A DNA stretch of 5,295 nt from positions 1 to 5,295 of the forward strand of contig MNVP01000066.1 in assembly GCA_001871815.1 (NCBI GenBank), given 5' to 3'. Position 1 is the stretch's first letter, and each line of letters opens with the position of its first letter. The DNA comes from Candidatus Omnitrophica bacterium CG1_02_40_15. GTDB taxonomy: Bacteria > Omnitrophota > Gorgyraeia > Gorgyraeales > Gorgyraeaceae. Below the pieces are notes generated by a model that did not search any database, was not told where the DNA came from, and saw only the letters and a program-made list of their open reading frames with translations. Shown here in pieces: positions 1 to 5,295 of the stretch. The translations under genes and the position numbers were made by a program.

Positions 1-483
1 CCTTAACTGGAGAGAACCCTTTGCATGGCTATACGAAAATCTTTTATCTATAAGCCGTTTCGTCTTCTCTAAAACCTGCGTAATTCTATATTTCTCGCTA
101 TTTGTCAAATTAATCTTTGTAACGTCAGGGCCTACTGATTTTATTTCTGTTATAAAATCTTCCAGCTCTTTATATTTTTCGTCATTAAGGTATTTCTGCA
201 TCTCCAGTAAATTCTGCATTAGTTCATTATAGCACTCTGTTCTTTTTTTATAAGTGCCACCCATCCTGTCAATCAATTCCCCTTGCCATGATTTCCAGAA
301 TAAAAACCGTTTTTTATAAAGCTCATCCACTCTCTCGTCTATTGCATAATCATATGTAGTAACAATAGGCAACGGTTTTTCCTCTTGCTTTTTTTTACGC
401 GTAAACTTTCTCTGTACCCCTGCGCACCCTGCAATAGATATACACAATACAATTATTACCCCATATCTAAATCGCCTAATCAT
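1..483 (-). CDS. Putative lipoprotein of unknown function (C-terminus beyond window edge)
   Basis: The frame is open from an ATG at 483 down to base 1: 161 codons without a stop, so the 3' end lies outside the window. The start is supported by a Shine-Dalgarno core (AAGGA) 8 bases upstream, and no other ATG lies in frame before the end of ligA. The product begins with a basic stretch (R3, R4, R6), a hydrophobic core at about residues 7-18, and a lipobox I-A-G-C with the lipidated cysteine at residue 20. This predicts a type II signal peptide and a membrane-anchored lipoprotein. Residue +2 is Ala, which by the enterobacterial rule would not favour inner-membrane retention. The mature part opens with a very basic linker (residues 25-36) and then becomes a charged, Lys/Glu-rich, probably helical domain with aromatic clusters (YKKRFLFWKSW at about 56-66). 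I recognise no named family. It starts 43 bp after ligA and may share its transcript. Confidence 0.8.
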   Translation of the reverse strand, partial: MIRRFRYGVIIVLCISIAGCAGVQRKFTRKKKQEEKPLPIVTTYDYAIDERVDELYKKRFLFWKSWQGELIDRMGGTYKKRTECYNELMQNLLEMQKYLNDEKYKELEDFITEIKSVGPDVTKINLTNSEKYRITQVLEKTKRLIDKRFSYSHAKGSLQLR

Positions 484-526
484 ATTTTCTATCCTTTCAT
501 TGTAGGAACAACACAGTGTGCTGTCC

Positions 527-2533
527 TTACAATATGAGTTTTTTAAATTCGCTTTCGTCTATGATTTTGACGCCAAGCTGTTTTGCCTTTTCAAATTTAG
601 AACCAGGGTCTTTGCCTGTCACTATATAATCTGTGTTCTTGCTAACGCTTGAAGAGGCATTGCCGCCGGCCTTACGTATAAGTTCTTCTATTTCATTTCT
701 TGAGAAACTTTCCAAAGACCCTGTAATAACAAAGGTTTTGCCTTCCAGATTTTTAGACTTTAAAGAAGGATATTTTTCTTCTGTATTTACGCCGTTACGC
801 CTCAATTTCTCAATAATCTTTTTATTTTCTTCTGTTCTGAAAAAATTAAATATACTCTCTGCCATCACAGGCCCTATCTCATTTATACTTTGAAGCTCCT
901 CGATATCTGAGTTTGCCAGCCTGTCAAGAGACCTGAACCTGGACGCGAGTATCCATGCGCTTCTTACTCCAACATGCCTTATACCCAGGCCGTACACCAG
1001 CCTATTAAATGAATTAGACTTGCTTTTTTCTATTGCGCTTATAAGGTTTGCGGCGGATTTACCAGCCATCCTTTCAAGATTAGCCAATTCTTCATGTTTT
1101 AAAATATAAATATCTCCATAATCTTTTATCATTTTCTTATCTACCAATTGAGCCACAATAGCATCGCCCATGCCTTCTATATCCATTGCTTCTCTTGACG
1201 CAAAATGCCTGATCCTTTCCTTTAACTGCGCAGGACAGCTGAGATTTTCGCATCTTAATGCAACCTCGCTCTGCAATCTTTTTACGCTACTGCCGCAAAC
1301 AGGGCACTTCTCAGGCATTGAAAATTCCTTTTCTGCGCCCTTGCGTTTCTTTTTAACAACCTCTACTATCTGCGGTATAATCTCGCCTGCCTTTTCAACC
1401 AGGACATGATCCCCTATTCTCGCATCCTTGCGCGCAATCTCATCCTGGTTATGAAGCGACGCGCGGCTTACAGTGCTGCCAGCGAGTTCTATGGGCTTTA
1501 AAATAGCTACGGGCGTAAGAATGCCTGTCCTTCCGACCTGGACAAGTATATTTTCCAGGATAGTCTCTTTTCTTTCCGCTGGAAATTTATATGCTATCAT
1601 CCATCGCGGGCTTTTGGAAGTCTGGCCAAGAGATCTCTGATATGAAAAAGAATCTACTTTTATAACCATGCCATCTATATCATACTCAAGTTTATGCCTC
1701 TTCTCCTGCCATTCATTACAATATTCGATAACCTTTTCTATCGAGCTGCATTTCTTAATATTAGGGTTCACGCGAAATCCGCTGTCCCTTAAAAAAATAA
1801 GCGCTTCAGACTGAGTCTGAAATTCCCTGCCTTCTACATAACCAACCCCGTATATCCACATATCTAAATGCCTTTTGGCTAACCTTGAACTATCAAGTAG
1901 TTTTAAAGAGCCTGCTGCAGCATTCCTGGGATTCGCAAAAAGCTCTTCGCCGAGCTCTTCCTTTTCTTCATTTATCTCAAGAAATGACTTAGCCGGCATA
2001 TACACCTCGCCTCTTGCTTCAAATGATTTAAGCGCCGGCGCGCCCTTTTTGACTTCCAACTTAAGCGGAAGGCTCTTTATTGTCTTTAAATTTAAAGTAA
2101 CATCGTCTCCTTTAACCCCATCGCCCCGCGTAGCTCCCCTCATAAACTTCCCATTTTCATAAAGAAGCGATATGCTGACGCCGTCTATTTTTAATTCAAC
2201 TACATAATCTAATTTATCAACTTCTAGATTCTTCCTTACCCGTTCGTCAAACTCTATTATCTCTTCAGGAGAATAAGTATTGTCCATGCTGAGCATTGGG
2301 GCCTTATGCTCTACTGTTTTGAATTCCTTCAGGGCTTCGCCTCCAACTTTACGGGTAGGGGAATCAGGCGTGATAAACTCAGGATGGGAATCTTCGAGCT
2401 TCTTCAATTCTTGCATTAATGCGTCATATTCCTGGTCAGAGATCTCAGGCCTGTTATCTACATAATATCTTTTATTATGGCAGTTAATATTTTTTCTTAG
2501 TTCTTCAATTCTTCTCTTTATATCTTTTTTCAT
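527..2533 (-). CDS. ligA: NAD+-dependent DNA ligase LigA
   Basis: Seals 3'-OH/5'-phosphate nicks in duplex DNA using NAD+, in replication and repair (EC 6.5.1.2). All standard LigA parts are present in order (numbered from the ATG at 2533). Domain Ia binds NMN (Y23, D33, Y36, D37 region). The adenylation domain carries the KIDG motif with nucleophile K115, RGE at 174-176, the DGMVIK motif near 287-292, and a late lysine at K316. An OB fold follows, then a Cys4 zinc finger (C410, C413, C428, C433), helix-hairpin-helix repeats at about 440-590, and a C-terminal BRCT domain at about 595-668. At 668 residues it is full length. I chose ATG over the in-frame TTG six bases upstream (2539) because it places the catalytic lysine at 115, as in E. 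coli LigA, and matches the usual N-terminus. Neither start has a Shine-Dalgarno sequence; a GC-rich repeat occupies the leader. No key residue is missing. Confidence 0.97.
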   Translation of the reverse strand: MKKDIKRRIEELRKNINCHNKRYYVDNRPEISDQEYDALMQELKKLEDSHPEFITPDSPTRKVGGEALKEFKTVEHKAPMLSMDNTYSPEEIIEFDERVRKNLEVDKLDYVVELKIDGVSISLLYENGKFMRGATRGDGVKGDDVTLNLKTIKSLPLKLEVKKGAPALKSFEARGEVYMPAKSFLEINEEKEELGEELFANPRNAAAGSLKLLDSSRLAKRHLDMWIYGVGYVEGREFQTQSEALIFLRDSGFRVNPNIKKCSSIEKVIEYCNEWQEKRHKLEYDIDGMVIKVDSFSYQRSLGQTSKSPRWMIAYKFPAERKETILENILVQVGRTGILTPVAILKPIELAGSTVSRASLHNQDEIARKDARIGDHVLVEKAGEIIPQIVEVVKKKRKGAEKEFSMPEKCPVCGSSVKRLQSEVALRCENLSCPAQLKERIRHFASREAMDIEGMGDAIVAQLVDKKMIKDYGDIYILKHEELANLERMAGKSAANLISAIEKSKSNSFNRLVYGLGIRHVGVRSAWILASRFRSLDRLANSDIEELQSINEIGPVMAESIFNFFRTEENKKIIEKLRRNGVNTEEKYPSLKSKNLEGKTFVITGSLESFSRNEIEELIRKAGGNASSSVSKNTDYIVTGKDPGSKFEKAKQLGVKIIDESEFKKLIL

Positions 2534-2545
2534 ATACAATGAATG

Positions 2546-2631
2546 CCATTGCGAGAAGGCCGAAAGCCGACGAAGCGACCGAGGACGAAATATCCGAAGA
2601 AGTGCCGAGCCCTCCGGGCGAGGCCAATCTC
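2546..2631. repeat. GC-rich palindromic dispersed-repeat-like element in the acyP-ligA gap
   Basis: This 86-bp block is about 62% G+C (53 of 86 by hand count), well above its surroundings. Its ends read CCATTGCGAG and GGCCAATCTC, closely resembling the ends (ATTGCGAG...CAATCTC) of short intergenic repeats I know from several bacterial genomes and metagenomes. The middle holds repeated GACGAA/CGAAG words and a small hairpin: GCCC (2609-2612) pairs with GGGC (2616-2619), extended beyond a tandem G-A mismatch by GCC (2604-2606) with GGC (2622-2624). It ends 3 bp from the acylphosphatase stop codon and lies 12 bp from the ligA ATG, so it fills the gap almost exactly. No second copy is visible in this window, so calling it a dispersed repeat rests on resemblance only. 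Confidence 0.6.
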
Positions 2632-2634
2632 AAT

Positions 2635-2913
2635 TTAAAATGCTATTTCAAAACTATCAAATTCTCCTGCAGGTTTTTCCCATGATAATTCTGCATTGGT
2701 AATATAACGGCCTAACTGGCCTTTTGATATCTTATCCAAGAATTCTTTTAAATCTTCTTCCTTGCCTTCAGCAATAATCTCCACCCTGCCATCCTCTAGA
2801 TTTTTAACCCAGCCTGCCAAGCCCATACCCATTGCAATATCCTGAGCAGTATACCTGAATCCAATCCCCTGCACATGCCCTGAATAAAATATATGAGCCC
2901 TCTTATCCGCCAT
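2635..2913 (-). CDS. acyP: Acylphosphatase
   Basis: A small cytosolic enzyme that hydrolyses the carboxyl-phosphate bond of acyl phosphates such as acetyl phosphate or 1,3-bisphosphoglycerate (EC 3.6.1.7). The 92-residue length is normal for the family. The phosphate-binding loop reads GHVQGIGFR (12-20) with catalytic Arg20, and the second signature GWVKNLEDGRVEI (34-46) carries catalytic Asn38. The remainder fits the ferredoxin-like alpha/beta fold, ending in the usual short beta strand with a terminal Phe. The ATG at 2913 has a good Shine-Dalgarno sequence (AAAGG, 5 bases upstream); another ATG 4 bp further upstream is in a different frame. It begins 16 bp after the MFS permease stop, which suggests co-transcription and possibly translational coupling. 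A GC-rich repeat follows its stop codon immediately. The physiological substrate cannot be read from context. Confidence 0.95.
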   Translation of the reverse strand: MADKRAHIFYSGHVQGIGFRYTAQDIAMGMGLAGWVKNLEDGRVEIIAEGKEEDLKEFLDKISKGQLGRYITNAELSWEKPAGEFDSFEIAF

Positions 2914-2929
2914 CCATACCTTTAGATTA

Positions 2930-4114
2930 TTATTTCCTTGAACTAGCTTTCTTAAGTAATAAAAATACCGGCAAGGAAAATATCTCCATCATAATCACAA
3001 AAATAATTATGAGATTATTTGAAATCCCGTATAAAAAACCCATGACACTGCTTCCAAAAAACCAGGAAAACCCATACGCTGCATTAAATACGCCATAAGC
3101 AAACCCTCTTTTTTCAATATGCGTTATATCAGCAATAGCTGCCCTCATAATAGTCTCATGAATACCCATCACAGCCCCCCATAATATTACAGCTATGACT
3201 AAAAAAGAATACCTGCTGGAAAGCGCAAAAATAGGTATGCATAAAGTAAGGGCTGGTATTGTTAAAAGGCTCTTTAAACCTATCCTGTCATATGTCTTTC
3301 CAATAATAATAGCTACAAATGCATCCACTGCCATTGCGATTGCGTAAAACAAAGGGATCTGGGCATCCGATACAATAGCTTTAACCTTCAAATGATATGA
3401 AATCAATTGAAAATTTAAAAAACCAGCTACGCTTAAAAAAATAAATAATATATAGAGCCAGAAAATCCTGGTACGTTCAGGATTGTTTTTAATATCTTCT
3501 TTTACTACTTGGCCTAGCCCATGCTCTTCAAATTTTACCGGCGAAGAAACCTTTAACCTGGCTATCAGCAAGACTCCTAATGTCAATACAGCAGGGATCC
3601 AGAGAATAGTAAATCCTTCACGGTAACCGCCTTTTAAAATGAACACCAGCGAGAATATCAATGGCCCGATAACAGCTCCTATCTGGTCCATTGCCTCATG
3701 GATGCCAAAGCCAAAACCCCTCCCAACCTGCGCTGTGGCATGCGAAAGTATCGCATCCCTTGCAGGAGACCTGATTGCCTTGCCCATCCGTTCCATGATT
3801 ATAAATATAAGGGCTGTCTGCCAGTAATGTGTAAATGCAAGAAATGGTATTGAAAGGATTAAGCCATAACCTATAAATGTTAGAGGCCAGTAAGCTTTGG
3901 TGCGGTCTGTAAAATATCCAGAGACAAGGCGCAGCCCGTATCCTATAAATTCGCCTAACCCTGATACTAATCCAACAATACCTGCGCTTGCTCCAAGTAC
4001 CGCAAGATACGGCCCTGTGATACTCCTTGCGCCTTCATACGTTATATCCCCGAATAAACTTACAACCCCTAAAAGGATTATAAATTTAAAAGCAGCTCTT
4101 TTCTGGTCTTTCAT
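2930..4114 (-). CDS. Major facilitator superfamily (MFS) transporter, substrate unknown
   Basis: A 394-residue inner-membrane permease with about 12 hydrophobic segments, the usual MFS size. The loop between helices 2 and 3 has the motif-A form SGYFTDR (65-71), and the matching loop in the second half reads GKTYDR (272-277). Helix 4 and its loop carry ERMGKAIRSPARDA (108-121), and helix 5 has a motif-C-like GAVIGP (146-151). The half-repeat shows as RGFGFGIHEA (132-141) against RGFAYGVFNA (336-345). Many charged residues fall in or near membrane segments (D23, E27, R30, E55, R62, E140, D143, E320, R324, D329), which suggests a polar or charged substrate or proton coupling; this is inference. 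No Shine-Dalgarno sequence precedes the ATG at 4114; an extended -10-like motif lies just upstream. It appears to be the first gene of a group with acyP and ligA. Drug efflux and metabolite uptake are both possible. Confidence 0.9.
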   Translation of the reverse strand: MKDQKRAAFKFIILLGVVSLFGDITYEGARSITGPYLAVLGASAGIVGLVSGLGEFIGYGLRLVSGYFTDRTKAYWPLTFIGYGLILSIPFLAFTHYWQTALIFIIMERMGKAIRSPARDAILSHATAQVGRGFGFGIHEAMDQIGAVIGPLIFSLVFILKGGYREGFTILWIPAVLTLGVLLIARLKVSSPVKFEEHGLGQVVKEDIKNNPERTRIFWLYILFIFLSVAGFLNFQLISYHLKVKAIVSDAQIPLFYAIAMAVDAFVAIIIGKTYDRIGLKSLLTIPALTLCIPIFALSSRYSFLVIAVILWGAVMGIHETIMRAAIADITHIEKRGFAYGVFNAAYGFSWFFGSSVMGFLYGISNNLIIIFVIMMEIFSLPVFLLLKKASSRK

Positions 4115-4120
4115 ATTATG

Positions 4121-4129
4121 ATTCTAGCA
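4121..4129 (-). promoter_or_regulatory. Possible extended -10 promoter element just before the MFS gene
   Basis: On the minus strand this reads TGCTAGAAT, a TGn extension followed by a five-of-six match to TATAAT. With normal spacing, transcription would begin at about 4114, the first base of the MFS start codon, giving a leaderless mRNA. That would fit the missing Shine-Dalgarno sequence. No good -35 hexamer is found 16-18 bases upstream, so this is a weak prediction. Confidence 0.25.
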
Positions 4130-4311
4130 TTATTGCCTTGGCTAAAAGTCCTGTATGGCTGCAGTTATTAAACGCTGTGTGAACCTAATTCCAAAAAATC
4201 AACTCCTTAAAAAACTAGGCCAAGCTAAAAGAATATCTATATCCTATCATGCCGGGCGAAAACTCCCTTACTTATTGCTAATCATTTTACCGTCAAATAG
4301 TTATTTATGCA

Positions 4312-4317
4312 ATTATA
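4312..4317 (-). promoter_or_regulatory. Possible -10 hexamer (TATAAT) upstream of the MFS gene
   Basis: A perfect TATAAT on the minus strand, with a poor -35 candidate (TTCGTA, three of six) at 17-base spacing. Transcription from here would give a leader of roughly 190 nt before the MFS start codon. The sequence is AT-rich and the hexamer could occur by chance. The remainder of 4115-4362 holds no convincing gene, terminator or riboswitch fold that I can see. Confidence 0.2.
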
Positions 4318-4362
4318 AAAAATAGTGTGTCATTTACGAATTAAAAGTGCACTCTACTTACT

Positions 4363-4420
4363 GGGGACGTGCCATTTTGGGACACCCTACAAAGTTATGT
4401 GCCCCTTTTTGACACGTCCC
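4363..4420. repeat. REP-like inverted repeat overlapping the 3' end of the BASS transporter gene
   Basis: Two perfect 8-base arms, GGGACGTG (4364-4371) and CACGTCCC (4413-4420), enclose a second inverted pair, GGGACAC (4379-4385) with GTGCCCC (4399-4405), which has one mismatch. The whole can fold into a two-step hairpin with a 13-base loop (4386-4398). The wording (GGGGAC..., GCCCCTTTTT) resembles REP-type palindromes that accompany Y1/RAYT transposases in many genomes; this is recall, not a search result, and no transposase gene is in the window. The repeat contains the transporter's stop codon and its last eleven codons. No T-run follows the hairpin on the minus strand, so it is not a typical intrinsic terminator. 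Confidence 0.65.
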
Positions 4421-5295
4421 TTATTCCTCCAGATTTCCGCGAGAATAGCAGCTGTTACGATACACCAGGTGGCAAAAAGCGCGTTTGGGATAGCGGCTTC
4501 AGGAGAAAAGTGCTTAATAGCCAATACAGCTCCCATCCCTGCATTTTGCATGCCTACTCCTATCGCAAGCGTACGCCTTTTTTTAAGATCAAACCTGAAA
4601 AGCATCCCTGCCAGGTATCCAAATAATAACCCGAGTATATTTAGAAGTGCTACTCCTATAAGAATTACTACCGTGATCTTCGCGAGCGCGTCTTTATTCA
4701 AAGCAACTACCAAGCCACAGATAAAAGCTATAAAAAGCGTGGAGAAAGCCGGAAATATTGGTTTTACCCGCGATACAGTCTTATGAAAAAAATACTGGAC
4801 AGCCAGGCCAGCCAAAAGCGGTACAATGACCATCATCATGATGCTTTTAAACATAGGCCAAAACTGTATGGGAATATACTGCCGCCCTAAAAAATACATA
4901 AGGCCGGGCGTCACAAGAGGCGACACCAGCGTAGTGGTAGCTGTAAGAGCTACTGAAAAAGCCACGTCCGCCTCAGCCAGATATGACATGACTCCCGCGG
5001 CCATAGCGTCAGGCACACTCGCGGCAAGTATAAGCCCTATGGCCAGCGCCGGAGGGATATTCAAAAGCTTTATTATCAAAAAAGCCAGGGCAGGCATTAT
5101 AAAGAATTGCGCCGCTACCCCAAGAAAAACAAACTTCGGTTTTTTAAAAATCGGCTCAAAATCTTTCGCGGAAAGAAGGCACCCTATCCCAAACATCGTA
5201 AGGCTGAAAAATAGATCACTGAAAGATTTTAGCGGCAAAAATACCTGCGGAACAAAATACCCTGTTAACGCCGCGGCAACCACCCACACCACCAA
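4387..5295 (-). CDS. Bile acid:sodium symporter (BASS/SBF) family transporter, N-terminus beyond window edge
   Basis: The frame is open through the right edge, so the true start lies outside; the TTG at 5293-5295 is only the last codon visible. The 302 visible residues contain about nine to ten hydrophobic helices. Family hallmarks are FGIGCLLSAKDF (35-46), AAQFFIMPALAF (61-72), YLAEADVAFSVALTA (105-119) and GVGMQNAGMGAVLA (246-259). The family's first crossover motif, usually PGGTASN or PGAMASN, here reads PDAMAAG (95-101). Against the Neisseria ASBT structure, three ligand positions are changed: S114 to A100, N115 to G101 and E260 to G246, while Q77, S128, T132 and Q264 are kept (Q63, S114, T118, Q250). 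Classical Na+ coupling is therefore doubtful. Residues 292-302 and the stop come from the REP-like repeat. Substrates in this family include bile acids, pyruvate, pantoate and other organic anions; none can be assigned here. Confidence 0.9.
   Translation of the reverse strand: MVVWVVAAALTGYFVPQVFLPLKSFSDLFFSLTMFGIGCLLSAKDFEPIFKKPKFVFLGVAAQFFIMPALAFLIIKLLNIPPALAIGLILAASVPDAMAAGVMSYLAEADVAFSVALTATTTLVSPLVTPGLMYFLGRQYIPIQFWPMFKSIMMMVIVPLLAGLAVQYFFHKTVSRVKPIFPAFSTLFIAFICGLVVALNKDALAKITVVILIGVALLNILGLLFGYLAGMLFRFDLKKRRTLAIGVGMQNAGMGAVLAIKHFSPEAAIPNALFATWCIVTAAILAEIWRNKGRVKKGHITL

Noticed and set aside
505..526. Imperfect hairpin directly after the ligA stop codon, considered as a terminator
   Set aside because: Only about eight pairs with a mismatch and a bulge, and no T-run follows on the minus strand. 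The next gene starts 22 bases further on.
2539..2685. Plus-strand reading frame of about 48 codons running through the GC-rich repeat
   Set aside because: It owes its length to GC-rich repeat DNA, has no ribosome binding site and runs antisense into acyP.
4215..4250. Minus-strand 11-codon frame (starting MIGYRYS) followed by an AAGGAG motif, considered as a leader peptide controlling the MFS gene
   Set aside because: No run of one regulatory amino acid, no alternative hairpins or terminator, and the AAGGAG at 4203-4208 leads only to an 8-codon TTG frame.
4155..4325. Plus-strand frame of 56 codons (basic, Lys-rich) in the gap upstream of the MFS gene
   Set aside because: No Shine-Dalgarno sequence before its ATG, no recognisable motif, and it is antisense to the likely MFS leader. 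Chance is the simpler explanation, though a small protein cannot be fully excluded.
4325..4786. Plus-strand frame of 153 codons opposite the BASS transporter
   Set aside because: It is a shadow of the strongly supported minus-strand transporter frame and shows no family motif.
5293..5295. TTG at the window edge as the start codon of the BASS transporter
   Set aside because: The family normally has more residues before the first visible helix, and the frame remains open at the edge. The gene is simply cut by the window.

Overview
The window is a stretch of bacterial chromosome in which every supported gene lies on the minus strand. It therefore reads right to left: a partial bile-acid/sodium-symporter-family (BASS) transporter, a major facilitator (MFS) transporter, a small acylphosphatase, NAD+-dependent DNA ligase LigA, and the front part of a small lipoprotein. 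A complete LigA and a type II (lipobox) signal peptide show that this is a bacterium. The coding DNA is AT-leaning, and the two short GC-rich repeat blocks stand out against it. The general look, including the repeat types and the lipoprotein style, reminds me of uncultivated lineages such as Candidatus Omnitrophota. That is an impression, and nothing in the sequence proves it.

Layout. 4387-5295: BASS-family transporter lacking its N-terminus at the window edge; its last eleven codons and its stop lie inside a REP-like inverted repeat (4363-4420). 4115-4362: AT-rich intergenic DNA with weak promoter-like motifs and no convincing gene. 2930-4114: 12-helix MFS permease. 2635-2913: acylphosphatase, 16 bp downstream of the permease and with its own Shine-Dalgarno sequence. 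2546-2631: a GC-rich palindromic repeat filling almost the whole gap between acylphosphatase and ligA. 527-2533: ligA. 1-483: lipoprotein gene, open through the left edge of the window.

Functional picture. MFS permease, acyP, ligA and the lipoprotein gene are closely spaced and co-oriented, so a single operon is plausible. Their functions (export or uptake, acyl-phosphate hydrolysis, DNA replication and repair, envelope) do not form an obvious pathway, so this looks like a housekeeping or mixed operon and not a dedicated system. I found no new multi-gene system. The most notable points are the loss of canonical sodium ligands in the BASS transporter, a repeat that supplies that protein's C-terminus, a second repeat family sitting in the ligA leader, and an unfinished lipoprotein gene at the edge.
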